Shown here: positions 11,714 to 19,855 of the stretch, one piece after another
Numbering within the stretch: position 1 is the stretch's first letter
Layout: each line of letters opens with the position of its first letter
DNA from: Streptomyces cinnamoneus
GTDB taxonomy: Bacteria > Actinomycetota > Actinomycetes > Streptomycetales > Streptomycetaceae
Length of the DNA stretch: 64,000 nucleotides
NCBI RefSeq assembly: GCF_002939475.1
Contig: NZ_PKFQ01000001.1
Span: 868,001-932,000 of the forward strand
Direction of reading: 5' to 3'
Position numbers and translations under genes: made by a program
Notes under the pieces: model-generated
Told to the model about the DNA's origin: nothing
The model's database searches: none
The model's input: the letters and a program-made list of their open reading frames with translations, nothing else

Positions 11714-12285
11714 GTCGCGTCCCCGTCGGCGCCCTGGGTGGCCTGGGTGGTCGCGGTGAGGTGGTCCACGACCTCCTTGGCGAGGTCGTGGCTGAGGCCG
11801 TGGATGCGCACGGGCCCCGCGGCGGAGGCGGTGGTGACGACGACGGTGGCGAGGCCGAGCATCTGCTGGAGGGGGCCGCGGGCGGTGTCGACGGTCTGGA
11901 TGCGGGACATGGGGGCGACGCGCCACACCTGCCACAGCCAGCCGGAGGCGGTGTAGACCGCCTCGCCGGTGGTCTCCCAGCGGTGCACGCGGAAGCGCCA
12001 GCTGGGCACGATCAGTACGTAGGCCACCGACAGCAGCAGCGACAGCGCGATGACGCCCACGGACAGCGGCAGCGGCGTCTTCTTCCAGAGCCACAGCTCC
12101 AGGCCCGCCACACAGGCCAGGAACCCCAGGACGGTGAGCACCGCCTGCCACGTCCACCAGGTGATGGCGCGCGGGTCGACCGGGTGGGCCGGCGGCCGTA
12201 GCCGCGGGGCCGCGGGCGCCGTGCCCGCCGTGTCCGGAGCGGGCCCGTGCCGCCCTGTTGTGTTGTGTACCGCGGATTCCCGCAT
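11710..12285 (-). CDS. YdbS-like membrane protein with one bPH2 domain
   Basis: A 191-residue protein. I chose ATG 12285 because GGAAAGG lies just upstream; longer in-frame starts exist. Two membrane segments (about residues 45-65 and 75-95) precede a bPH2 domain (RFRVHRWETTGEAVYTASG and MSRIQTVDTARGPLQQMLG). The stop codon overlaps the start of the YdbT-like gene, so the two are translationally coupled and probably form a membrane complex, as inferred for YdbS/YdbT. The N-terminal 40 residues are low-complexity and rich in Pro and Ala. Confidence 0.85.
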   Translation of the reverse strand: MRESAVHNTTGRHGPAPDTAGTAPAAPRLRPPAHPVDPRAITWWTWQAVLTVLGFLACVAGLELWLWKKTPLPLSVGVIALSLLLSVAYVLIVPSWRFRVHRWETTGEAVYTASGWLWQVWRVAPMSRIQTVDTARGPLQQMLGLATVVVTTASAAGPVRIHGLSHDLAKEVVDHLTATTQATQGADGDAT

Positions 12286-12367
12286 CGTTCCGGCCTTTCC
12301 GTCCATGCCCGTCTTCCCCGGATCCTCGCGCGTCGTGACCCGGCTTTCCCACCGTGTCACGACAACG

Positions 12368-12408
12368 GCGCTGCACGCCGTCGGACCGTGTCCGATGGCG
12401 TGCAGCGC
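12368..12408. terminator. Hairpin, second of two behind the small membrane protein gene
   Basis: An 18-bp stem with one mismatch (12368-12385 with 12391-12408) and a 5-nt loop, between the small membrane protein gene (stop at 12455) and the start of the YdbS-like gene, both on the minus strand. Confidence 0.7.
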
Positions 12409-12410
12409 TG

Positions 12411-12452
12411 GGCCGGGCCGCCCCAGGCCGGGGGAACCTGGGCGGCCCGGCC
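12411..12452. terminator. Hairpin directly after the small membrane protein gene
   Basis: Stem of 16 pairs with one bulged C (12411-12427 with 12437-12452) and a 9-nt loop, lying 3 bp after the minus-strand stop codon at 12455. With the hairpin at 12368-12408 it forms a tandem terminator. Confidence 0.75.
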
Positions 12453-12454
12453 GG

Positions 12455-12679
12455 TCAGGTGGCGTTGCGCTTCGTCTTGTCCAAGGCGAAGATCATGACC
12501 AGGGAGACGACCGAGACCACGCCGGCGACGATCATCGAGGCCGGGTCCGGCAGGTACAGCGGCAGGAAGGCACCCTTGGTGTGGTTGCCGACGATCTTGA
12601 AGATGACCGGGATGATCCCGAACCAGGCGCCGATGACGAGGGTGGCGAACTGCAGCAGATCGATAGTCTTCTTCTTCAT
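12455..12679 (-). CDS. Small two-pass membrane protein, unknown function
   Basis: A 74-residue protein starting MKKKTIDLLQ at ATG 12679, with GGAAGG upstream. It has two hydrophobic segments (about residues 9-30 and 45-67), a short Gly/Pro-containing loop (GNHTKGAFLPLYLPDP) and a basic C-terminus (DKTKRNAT). Composition and length fit a real small membrane protein rather than a chance frame, and it has its own ribosome-binding site and tandem terminator. I do not recognise the family. A longer in-frame reading upstream to 12970 has no ribosome-binding site and non-protein-like composition. Confidence 0.72.
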   Translation of the reverse strand: MKKKTIDLLQFATLVIGAWFGIIPVIFKIVGNHTKGAFLPLYLPDPASMIVAGVVSVVSLVMIFALDKTKRNAT

Positions 12680-13196
12680 TCCAAAAGCCTTCCATGCCTG
12701 TGGGTCGGTAGACGCGTCAATCGGGCCGAACCGGCCGGCCACCCTTGCGCCATCCCCTCTTTCGTCATCCGGTCGAGGACGATGACCTGGGGCCACCGAG
12801 CGGCGTAGGCCCATCTGAACCCCGGGATCCGCCCGCCGTACGGAAACCGCTCCCGCCGGCTTGCTGATCGCCCGGTGTCCACAGGCGCTGCGGCTCGCAT
12901 CGCTGTCCGGATCTGATGAAATTCTCGCCCGGCCGCCGAGCGGCGCACCAGTCCCCAAGGTCGTGATCAAAGACGACCAAAGTTCGGTCGGGCACGACTT
13001 TCGTCATGGTCGCACCCCCGCCCCTACGCACCCCTAAACCGATGTCTTTGCAGGTGAGATGGTCGCTTCCCGGACAAGGTACGACCTACGCTCGGGGCTC
13101 AAGTACCGGGCGCCCCTTCCGGATTCGGCCATGTCTCGGCACGCCCCGTCCGGCGGCCGGCGCGCTCACCGCAAACCGCTGCAGGTGGAGGAGTCC
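12680..13196. promoter_or_regulatory. Divergent intergenic region upstream of small membrane protein and glycosyltransferase-like gene
   Basis: About 517 bp between divergent genes. I see no convincing gene. At 13021-13036 are two CCCCTA repeats 10 bp apart behind a CCCCC run, resembling the phased repeats at 7863-7891 and 17087-17112. Confidence 0.4.
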
Positions 13197-14741
13197 GTGA
13201 CCACGACATCGCGACCAACGGGGAAGTCGCTCCCCACGGAGGGGCAGCCGGACGACCCCGCGCAGGCCGAGGCCGCGTCGGGACTGCCGCCCCTGGCGTG
13301 GAAGCCCGTGACCGCCGTCGCAGCGGTGCTCGGCCTGCTGCTGCTGGCCACCAGCGGCCGCTGGGGCTACCAGGGCGACGAGCTGTACTTCCTGGGTGCC
13401 AGTGAGCACCTGAGCTGGGGCTACGCCGACAATCCGCCGCTGCTGCCGCTGCTGGCCGGCGCCATGGACAGCCTGTTCGGCGGCTCGCTGGTGGGCCTGC
13501 GGCTGCCCTCGACGATCCTCGCGGCCACCGGCACGCTGTTCGCGGCGCTGATCGCCCGTGAACTCGGCGGCGAGACGAAGGCGCAGCTGCGCACCGCGGT
13601 CGCCTGGGCGGCGGTGCCGCTCGTCATGATCGTCGGCCATGCGCTGTCGGCGTCGACCGTCGACCTCTTCGCGTGGACCGCGGTGACCTGGCTGCTGGTG
13701 GCCTGGGTCCGCCGGCAGGACGACAGGCTGCTGCTGTGGATCGCCCTGGTCTCCGTGGTGTCCATGCAGGCCAAGTACTCGATCGTCTTCCTCTGGGTCG
13801 CGGTCGGGATCAGCGCCCTGGCCGTCGGTCCGCGGCGGCTGCTGCGCCGCCCGATGCTGTGGGTGGGCGCGGCGGTCGTGTTCGCGACCGTGATACCGGG
13901 GCTGCTGTGGCAGGCCGACCACGGCTGGCCGCAGCTGCACATGGCCGACGTGTTCCGGCGGGAGAGCGCGGGTCCCGTGGCGTACGTGGGGGTCGCGCTG
14001 TTCCTGGCCGGTCTGCTGCTGGTGGTGCTGTCGGCCCACGGTCTGTGGCAGCTGCTGCGGTCGCCGGACCTGCGGCCGTACCGGTTCCTGGGCTGGAGCT
14101 TCGTCGGCCTGTTCGTCTTCTTCCTCGTGACCGGCGGCCGGCCGACCTACGTGGCGGGGCTCTTCCCCCTGCTGTGGGCGGCGGGCGCGGTGCGGATGCA
14201 GCGCGGAACGCCCGCGAAGTGGTGGCGCTGGGCGGTGAGCTGGCCGGTCTTCGGGCTGGTCGCCGCGCTGTCGATCGTGACCTCGCTGCCGGTCCTGCCG
14301 CGCTCGGACGACGACCCCCCGGTGGCCGGCACGGACAACAACCCGCAGGCCGCGGAGACGGTCGGCTGGGACGACCTGGTGACGGCGGTGGAGAAGGCCA
14401 CGCAGTCGGTGCCGGCCGGTGAGCGCGAGCACGCCGCGATCGTCACCGAGTACTACACCGAGGCCGGCGCGCTGGAGCACCTCGGCCGCGGCGAGGACCT
14501 GCCGAAGGTCTACAGCGCCCACCGCGGTTACTGGTACTTCGGCGGGCCGTCGGACGACGCCACCACCACGATCTTCGTGGGCTCGGACCGCGAGGAGCTG
14601 CTCAAGCGGTTCAGCGACGTGCGCGAGGCCGCGACGACCGCGGGCAAGGGCAACGCGGTGGCGGGCACGAAGGTGTGGATCTGCAAGGGCAACCGGCAGC
14701 CGTGGTCGCAGATGTGGCCGGACATGGGCCACCTTTACTGA
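13197..14741 (+). CDS. ArnT/PMT-like integral membrane glycosyltransferase
   Basis: A 514-residue polytopic membrane protein read from GTG 13197 behind GGTGGAGGAG; in-frame starts further upstream lack a ribosome-binding site. After a polar N-terminus, the motif GRWGYQGDELYFLGASEHLSWGY is the first extracytoplasmic loop with the acidic pair typical of GT-C fold transferases (ArnT, dolichyl-phosphate-mannose transferases, PF13231). About ten membrane segments follow, then a soluble C-terminal domain of roughly 130 residues. Such enzymes move a sugar from a polyprenyl-phosphate donor to a lipid or protein at the outer membrane face; the acceptor cannot be told from sequence. It is convergent with the response regulator gene. 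Confidence 0.82.
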   Translation: MTTTSRPTGKSLPTEGQPDDPAQAEAASGLPPLAWKPVTAVAAVLGLLLLATSGRWGYQGDELYFLGASEHLSWGYADNPPLLPLLAGAMDSLFGGSLVGLRLPSTILAATGTLFAALIARELGGETKAQLRTAVAWAAVPLVMIVGHALSASTVDLFAWTAVTWLLVAWVRRQDDRLLLWIALVSVVSMQAKYSIVFLWVAVGISALAVGPRRLLRRPMLWVGAAVVFATVIPGLLWQADHGWPQLHMADVFRRESAGPVAYVGVALFLAGLLLVVLSAHGLWQLLRSPDLRPYRFLGWSFVGLFVFFLVTGGRPTYVAGLFPLLWAAGAVRMQRGTPAKWWRWAVSWPVFGLVAALSIVTSLPVLPRSDDDPPVAGTDNNPQAAETVGWDDLVTAVEKATQSVPAGEREHAAIVTEYYTEAGALEHLGRGEDLPKVYSAHRGYWYFGGPSDDATTTIFVGSDREELLKRFSDVREAATTAGKGNAVAGTKVWICKGNRQPWSQMWPDMGHLY

Positions 14742-14779
14742 TCCGCGCGTTCCCCCGAGGGCCTACGCCGCGGGGCCGG

Positions 14780-15442
14780 TCACCAGCCGACCAGCCTCGC
14801 GTCGTAGGCCAGCCTGCTCATCTGGGTCCGGTTGGTGCACTCCAGCTTGACCAGCATGCGGGAGACGTGCCCCTTGACGGTGCCCTCCGAAAGCCGCAGG
14901 CGCGCCGCGATCTGCGCGTTGGACAGCCCCTCCCCCAGCGCGGTGAGCACCTCGACCTCCCGCCCGGTGAGGCCCTTGACGAGCCGTTGGGCCCGTGCCC
15001 GCGCGGTCTGCTCGCCGGCTGAGGCGGCGATCAGGCGGCGGGTGGCCGAGGCGGAGAGGACGGTGTGCCCGTCGGCGGCCACCCGGACCAGGCTGATGAG
15101 GTCCTCCGGCGGCGTGGACTTGACGAGGAAGCCCGCCGCGCCGGCGCGCAACGCCCGTACGACGTACTGGTCGGCGTCGAAGGTGGTGAGGGCGACCATG
15201 ACCGGCGGGTCCGGCATCTGGCTGAGCCGTTCGATGGCGGTGAGCCCGTCGACGCCGGGCATCCGCAGGTCCATGAGCACGACGTCGGGCCGGTGCCGGA
15301 TCACCGCCTCCACGGCGGCCGCTCCGTCGTCGGCCTGGCCGACCACCTCGATGTCGTCGGCGGTGGCGAGGATCGTGTTCAGATGGGCGCACACCATCGG
15401 TTCGTCGTCGACGACCAGCACGCGGACCACGTCACGGGGCAT
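14780..15442 (-). CDS. NarL/FixJ-family response regulator
   Basis: A 220-residue two-component regulator. The receiver domain has the acidic pocket (VVDDEP), phospho-acceptor Asp58 in VLMDLRMPGVD, a switch Thr (ALTTFDAD) and Lys in FLVKSTPPEDL. The C-terminal LuxR-type HTH reads LTGREVEVLTALGEGLSNAQIAARL...SEGTVKGHVSRML. It starts at ATG 15442. No histidine kinase gene lies next to it, so it is an orphan here. Its upstream region carries a strong inverted repeat and a MITE-like element, which would separate it from the agmatinase gene transcribed toward it. Confidence 0.93.
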   Translation of the reverse strand: MPRDVVRVLVVDDEPMVCAHLNTILATADDIEVVGQADDGAAAVEAVIRHRPDVVLMDLRMPGVDGLTAIERLSQMPDPPVMVALTTFDADQYVVRALRAGAAGFLVKSTPPEDLISLVRVAADGHTVLSASATRRLIAASAGEQTARARAQRLVKGLTGREVEVLTALGEGLSNAQIAARLRLSEGTVKGHVSRMLVKLECTNRTQMSRLAYDARLVGW

Positions 15443-15585
15443 GGGTCAAGCCTTTCATAACTGCGGATGCCGCTCCCGGAACCTGGGGTACCGGGTTTCC
15501 AGCGACGGCGCCGAGACTACCCGAGTCGATCAGTCGCTCCCGACCGGGCGAGCCGGCTCGCGACGGTGGAGGGCGCGCCAACGAG

Positions 15586-15636
15586 ACGCCGAATCCCGGC
15601 AGTCGGACCATGGATCCGGCTGCCGGGATTCGGCGT
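15586..15636. terminator. Perfect 17-bp inverted repeat upstream of the response regulator gene
   Basis: Arms 15586-15602 and 15620-15636 are exact complements with a 17-nt loop that can itself pair partly. It may be a terminator for minus-strand transcription leaving the agmatinase gene, or an operator for the response regulator gene. Confidence 0.6.
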
Positions 15637-15646
15637 GAGCTGCCAA

Positions 15647-15832
15647 GAGGTGTCCGATGGGGCGGCACGGGCCCTGCGGAGCCCGGCACGGCACCTCGCT
15701 GCGTTGTCGCATCAGCCGAGGACGCCCGGTCCGAGGCAGATGCTCCGCCTTGCGACGCTCCCCCCGGCTACCGCTGCGAGGTGCCCCCAGCGGACACCGC
15801 AGGACCCGCACCGACCCATCGGAGCCCCCTAG
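15647..15832. mobile_element. MITE-like palindromic element, copy 1
   Basis: About 186 bp with near-matching terminal inverted repeats (left from GGTGTCCGATGGGGCGG, right to CCGACCCATCGGAGCCCCCT) of roughly 35 bp. The interior matches copy 2 at 19689-19855 over about 100 bp in the same orientation, with some 30 extra bases near its right side. It encodes nothing. Its right end, CTAG at 15829-15832, contains the TAG stop of the agmatinase gene. Confidence 0.75.
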
Positions 15833-16947
15833 GAGAGGGAGAAGCGGACCTCGCCGGCGACGATCGGGTTGGTGTAGTTCTTCGTGGAGATCTTGACCTT
15901 GTTCATGGCGAGGCCCGTGAGGACCTCGAAGACCGCGCGGCGGGCGTTCATGGCGGTGGAGTAGCCGGGGTCCAGGTGCGGGGCGACCTCGACCACGTCC
16001 ATGCCGACGAGGTTCGTCTCGTGCGCGATCCGGCGCAGGGCCGTGAACAGTTCACGCGTGTTCAGCCCGGCGGGCTCGGGAGTGCCCGTGCCCGGCGCGA
16101 AGGCGGGGTCGAGGACGTCGATGTCCAGGGAGATGTAGACGTGGTCGGCGACCGCCTTGGCCTCCTCGATCACCTTGTCCACGACGGCGGCGAGCCCGAC
16201 GCGCTCGATCTCGGCCATGAAGTGCGACTTCATGCCGGCCCGGCGCATCCAGTTGAACAGCTGGTCGTCCGGGCCGGTCGCGGTGCGCAGTCCGACCTGG
16301 ATGATGTTCGCGCCGGGCACCATCTCGTCGTGCATCAGCCGGCGGATGGGGGTGGTGTGGGTGGCCTTGTGGCCGAACAGCTCGTCGTGGCAGTCGGGGT
16401 GGGCGTCGAAGTGGACGACGGCGATGCTGCCGCGCCCGTGCACCTCCGAGAGCGCGCCCACGCTGGGCCACAGCAGCGAGTGGTCGCCGCCGAGGACGAT
16501 CGGGGCGGCCCCCACCTCGGCGATCTCACGCACGAGGCCGCGGATGGGCTCCATGGACCGGGTGATGTCGAACGGGTCGACGGCCGCGTCCCCGTAGTCG
16601 ACGACCTTGAGGACGTTGAACGGGTTGACGCGGGTGGCCGAGTGGATGTACGCCTCGGGGGTGGCGTACATGTAGCGCTCGTCCGAGCGGATCGCCCGCG
16701 GGCCGTAGGCGGCCCCGCGATGTCCGGTGGAGACGTCGACGGGACAGCCGACCACGGCGGCGTCGACCTTCCCCGCGCGCAGGTCGTCCTGGTTCAGGGC
16801 GAGCGGGACGCCCATGAAGGTCGGCATGCCCGAGTAGGCCGGCTGTACGTAGTAGCGGCGAAGGTCGATGGGACCCGCCTCACGACGCGGTGAGAAGGAG
16901 CGGTCGACCTCCCGCCGCCAGTTCTCGGACTCGGGTGTGTCGCTCAT
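15829..16947 (-). CDS. Agmatinase-family ureohydrolase
   Basis: A 372-residue binuclear manganese hydrolase of the arginase/agmatinase family, which releases urea from a guanidino substrate such as agmatine or guanidinobutyrate. The metal ligands are present: His156 in GGDHS, Asp181/His183/Asp185 in DAHPD, and the SLDIDVLDP motif followed by APGTGTPEPAG, which is agmatinase-like rather than arginase-like. It starts at ATG 16947 behind GAGGAG; an upstream in-frame extension lacks a ribosome-binding site. The stop codon lies in the end of a MITE-like element. A 12-bp A+T-rich palindrome 108 bp upstream is a candidate operator. The exact guanidino substrate cannot be decided from sequence. Confidence 0.88.
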   Translation of the reverse strand: MSDTPESENWRREVDRSFSPRREAGPIDLRRYYVQPAYSGMPTFMGVPLALNQDDLRAGKVDAAVVGCPVDVSTGHRGAAYGPRAIRSDERYMYATPEAYIHSATRVNPFNVLKVVDYGDAAVDPFDITRSMEPIRGLVREIAEVGAAPIVLGGDHSLLWPSVGALSEVHGRGSIAVVHFDAHPDCHDELFGHKATHTTPIRRLMHDEMVPGANIIQVGLRTATGPDDQLFNWMRRAGMKSHFMAEIERVGLAAVVDKVIEEAKAVADHVYISLDIDVLDPAFAPGTGTPEPAGLNTRELFTALRRIAHETNLVGMDVVEVAPHLDPGYSTAMNARRAVFEVLTGLAMNKVKISTKNYTNPIVAGEVRFSLS

Positions 16948-17054
16948 TTCGCTCCTCGTTGCAACCGGGCGGCGCCGGCGAGGCGGGCGGCGGCCATGCG
17001 TGGTGTACGCCTCACTCAGCCCACACATGGCCGACGGGCCACATGGCTGTACGG

Positions 17055-17066
17055 TGAATATATTCA
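17055..17066. promoter_or_regulatory. A+T-rich 12-bp palindrome upstream of the ureohydrolase gene
   Basis: TGAATATATTCA is a perfect palindrome in about 70% GC DNA, 108 bp before the ureohydrolase start. Its TGAAT/ATTCA half-sites resemble an ARG box, but the spacer is 2 bp instead of 4. It is a candidate repressor site only. Confidence 0.4.
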
Positions 17067-17086
17067 TGGGCCACCACCTCACAGAA

Positions 17087-17112
17087 CCCCTATCGCCCCC
17101 TCCATGCCCCCT
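17087..17112. promoter_or_regulatory. Three phased CCCCT repeats in a 444-bp divergent intergenic region
   Basis: CCCCT occurs three times with T at 17091, 17101 and 17112, that is 10-11 bp apart, on one face of the helix, 140-165 bp before the ureohydrolase start. The rest of the 16948-17391 gap shows no gene. Similar phased repeats occur at 7863-7891 and 13021-13036. Confidence 0.35.
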
Positions 17113-17391
17113 GAGCCGGTGTTACCGATGGTTCCGTTAAGGCCGCTTGCTCTGCGTGATCATGGTCTGGACCTGGCAGTTCTTGTGCCCTACGCCACAA
17201 AGAAGGGCGAGGGCTCCCTTCCACTCAGGCCGGGACACCCCTACGGAAACACTCATAACGGCCCCGCACGGCCATGGCGGGATCGGTGCGCCCCAGAGAA
17301 GGCGACCGCCTAAATCCGGCCACTGTGGGGCCTCGTGGACAAGTCTCCGGCCAGGCTGCGCATTTCGCCGGATTTCCAGCACGCCGCCCCC

Positions 17392-19011
17392 ATGCCACCA
17401 TCCACTGTGAACCGATATGACGCGGTTGTAGTGGGCAGTGGTCACAACGCACTGGTCACGGCGGTTTATCTGGCCCGCGCGGGCTGGAGCGTCGTCGTCC
17501 TCGAAGGCAACGACCGTCCCGGTGGCCTCGTCCGCACCGACGAGGTGACCGTGCCGGGGTTCCGGCACGACGTGTACTCCTCGGCACACCCCTTGTTCAC
17601 CTCCGGCCCCGCCTACGCCGAACTCGGCCCCGAACTGGCCGCGTGCGGCCTGACGTACCGCGACTCGCCCTTCAGCATCGGGGTGTCGATGCCCGGCGCG
17701 GAGTCCGCGGTGTTCTCGACGGACGCCGCGGCGAACGTGGCGGAGGCCGACCGGCTCGCCCCGGGCGACGGTGCCGCGCTCGCCGCGCTGCTGGCGGACT
17801 TCGCCCCGTACGCCGGACCGGTGTTCGCGCTGTTCGCGGCGGATCTCGCCGACCCGGGACCCACACGGATCGTCCACGGCCTGATGCGCGACGACGGGCA
17901 CTGCTCCACGTTCGCCCAGCGTTTCCTGCGCACCTCCCGGGACCTCCTGGAGCACCGCTTCTCGTCGCCGGTGCTCCGGGGGCTGCTCGCGCCGTGGGCG
18001 CTGCACCTGGGGCGCGGACCCGACGAGGCCAACAGCGCCTTCTGGACGCTGCTGACGCTCGTCGCCGTGACCACGGCCGGCATGCCCACCCCCGAAGGCG
18101 GCAGCGAACAGCTCGCGCGGGCGCTCACGACCCTGACCGAACGGCACGGAGGGCGCGTGGAGACGGGACGGTGGGTGGAGCGCGTCCTGGTCCGGGACGG
18201 CCTCGCCACGGGCGTGCGCACGGCGGACGGCGAGGTCGTGACGGCCGCGCGGGCCGTCGTCGCCTCGGTCAACCCCGACCAGCTGTACCTGAAGCTGCTC
18301 GCGCACGAGGACGGCGTGGTGCCCCCGGTCATCCGGCAGCAGGCGGACGAGTACCGCTACGGGCGCGGCTGCGTGCAGCTGCACCTCGCACTGTCCGAGC
18401 CGCCCCGGTTCGAGGACGAACGGCTGACCCGCACCGGGCTCGTCCACCTCACCCGCGGCCTCGACGCCCTGTCCCGTTCGGTCAACGAGGCGGCCCGCGG
18501 CCTGCTCCCCGCACGACCGACCATCGCCTTCGACACTCCTTCCACCGCCGACCCGACGCGCTGCCCGCCGGGTGCGGCCGTGGCGCGGCTGCAGATCCTC
18601 GACGTCCCCCTGCGGCTCCGGGGGGACGCCGCCGGGGAGATCGACACCCGTGCCGGCTGGACGGACGACGTGAAGAACGCCTTCGCCGACAGGGTGATCG
18701 GCCTCGCCGCCCGTCACACGCCGAACCTGCCCGGGGCGATCGTCGGCCGCCATGTGATCGGCCCGGACGACCTGGCCCGCTTCAACCCGAACTGCGGACC
18801 GGGCGACCCCTACGGCGGCAGCCACGAACTGGCCCAGAGCTATCTGCTGCGCCCCCTGCCCGGCCAGCCGTCCCACCGCACCGTCGTGCCGAACCTCTTC
18901 ATGGTCGGCGCCGCGACCTGGCCGGGGCACGGCGTCAACGGCGCCTCCGGATACATCGTGGCCGACAAGCTCCTGACGAGCGGGGCGAGGACCGCCTCCC
19001 GGACCGTGTAG
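17392..19011 (+). CDS. CrtI-like FAD-dependent oxidoreductase
   Basis: A 539-residue flavoprotein of the phytoene desaturase/PYROXD2 type. The N-terminal dinucleotide-binding motif VVVGSGHNALVTAVYLARAG ends in an acidic residue (VLEG), followed by the RPGGLVRT motif. The C-terminal FAD contact is NLFMVGAATWPGHGVNGASGY, typical of carotenoid-desaturase relatives. I chose ATG 17392; an upstream in-frame ATG at 17335 adds 19 residues before the fold begins. No carotenoid genes lie nearby, so the substrate is unknown. The HD-domain gene follows on the same strand after 84 bp. Confidence 0.85.
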   Translation: MPPSTVNRYDAVVVGSGHNALVTAVYLARAGWSVVVLEGNDRPGGLVRTDEVTVPGFRHDVYSSAHPLFTSGPAYAELGPELAACGLTYRDSPFSIGVSMPGAESAVFSTDAAANVAEADRLAPGDGAALAALLADFAPYAGPVFALFAADLADPGPTRIVHGLMRDDGHCSTFAQRFLRTSRDLLEHRFSSPVLRGLLAPWALHLGRGPDEANSAFWTLLTLVAVTTAGMPTPEGGSEQLARALTTLTERHGGRVETGRWVERVLVRDGLATGVRTADGEVVTAARAVVASVNPDQLYLKLLAHEDGVVPPVIRQQADEYRYGRGCVQLHLALSEPPRFEDERLTRTGLVHLTRGLDALSRSVNEAARGLLPARPTIAFDTPSTADPTRCPPGAAVARLQILDVPLRLRGDAAGEIDTRAGWTDDVKNAFADRVIGLAARHTPNLPGAIVGRHVIGPDDLARFNPNCGPGDPYGGSHELAQSYLLRPLPGQPSHRTVVPNLFMVGAATWPGHGVNGASGYIVADKLLTSGARTASRTV

Positions 19012-19095
19012 CGGACCCCGTCGCCGGACGGAACGGGCGCACCGCCCCGCCCCCCGGCGACGGGCGGCGCTCTCCGCCACGGCTACGCTGCCGGA

Positions 19096-19692
19096 ATGAG
19101 CATCCCGTCCACAGCAGCCATCCGGGCCCTCCACGAGCGCCACGCCCCCTCCCCCGAGGCGCTGGAGCTGGTCTACACGCACTGCGAGATCGTCTGGAAG
19201 ATCGCGGAGCAGCTCCTGGACGGCATGGCCGAGGACGTCGACAGGGACCTGGTGCGCGCGGGCTGCCTCCTGCACGACATCGGCGTCTACCGCCTCTTCG
19301 ACGCCACCGGGCGGCTGGACCACGGGAACTACATCCGCCACGGTCTGCTCGGACACGAGATCCTCCAGGCCGAGGGCCTGTCCGAGGAGGTCTGCCGGTT
19401 CTGCTCCTGTCACACGGGGGTGGGTCTGACGCGGCACGACATCGTGTCCCAGCAACTCCCCCTTCCCGTCGGCGACTACGTGGCCGTCACGAGGGAGGAG
19501 CAGCTGGTGATGTACGCGGACAAGTTCCACAGCAAGTCCAGGCCGCCGGTCTTCCTCTCCGCCGACACCTACGCCGCCCGCATCAAGCGCTTCGGCGACG
19601 ACAAGGCCGACGCGTTCACCGGGCTGCGCAAGACGTTCGGCGAACCGGAGCTGACGCTTCTGGCGGCGTCGTACGGTCACGCCCTCACCTAG
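19096..19692 (+). CDS. HD-domain phosphohydrolase-like protein
   Basis: A 198-residue protein with an HD metal-binding fold: an early His (YTHCEIVWKIAEQLL), the HD pair in GCLLHDIG, a further His (RHGLLGHEIL, CSCHTGVGLT) and a closing Asp (MYADKFHSK). These are the ligands expected of an HD phosphohydrolase acting on a nucleotide or related phosphate. The substrate is unknown. Its TAG stop at 19690-19692 lies in the left end of a MITE-like element, which separates it from the convergent SARP gene. Confidence 0.85.
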   Translation: MSIPSTAAIRALHERHAPSPEALELVYTHCEIVWKIAEQLLDGMAEDVDRDLVRAGCLLHDIGVYRLFDATGRLDHGNYIRHGLLGHEILQAEGLSEEVCRFCSCHTGVGLTRHDIVSQQLPLPVGDYVAVTREEQLVMYADKFHSKSRPPVFLSADTYAARIKRFGDDKADAFTGLRKTFGEPELTLLAASYGHALT

Positions 19693-19855
19693 GGGGTGTC
19701 CGATGGGGCGGCACGGGTCCTGCGGGCACCCGGCACGACACCTCGCTGCGTTGTCGCATCAGCCGAGGACGCCCGGTCCGAGGCAGATGCTCCGCCTTGC
19801 GATCTACCGCACCGGACACCGCAGGACCCGCACCGACCCATCGGACACCCCCTAG
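19689..19855. mobile_element. MITE-like palindromic element, copy 2
   Basis: 167 bp bounded by CTAG on both sides, with about 35-bp terminal inverted repeats starting CTAGGGGGTGTCCGATGGG and ending in the complement, with a few mismatches. The interior matches copy 1 (15647-15832). It codes for nothing. Its left end holds the TAG stop of the HD gene and its right end the TAG stop (19852-19854) of the convergent SARP gene, so it probably also acts as a bidirectional terminator. Confidence 0.8.

Noticed and set aside
12765..13031. Minus-strand frame of 88 codons between the small membrane protein and glycosyltransferase-like genes
   Set aside because: The start (MTKVVPDRTLVVFDHD) looks mildly protein-like but the rest is low-complexity; there is no second line of evidence.
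17137..19680. Minus-strand frame of about 850 codons opposite the CrtI-like and HD genes
   Set aside because: No domain or natural composition; the plus-strand genes have FAD and HD motifs and a ribosome-binding site.
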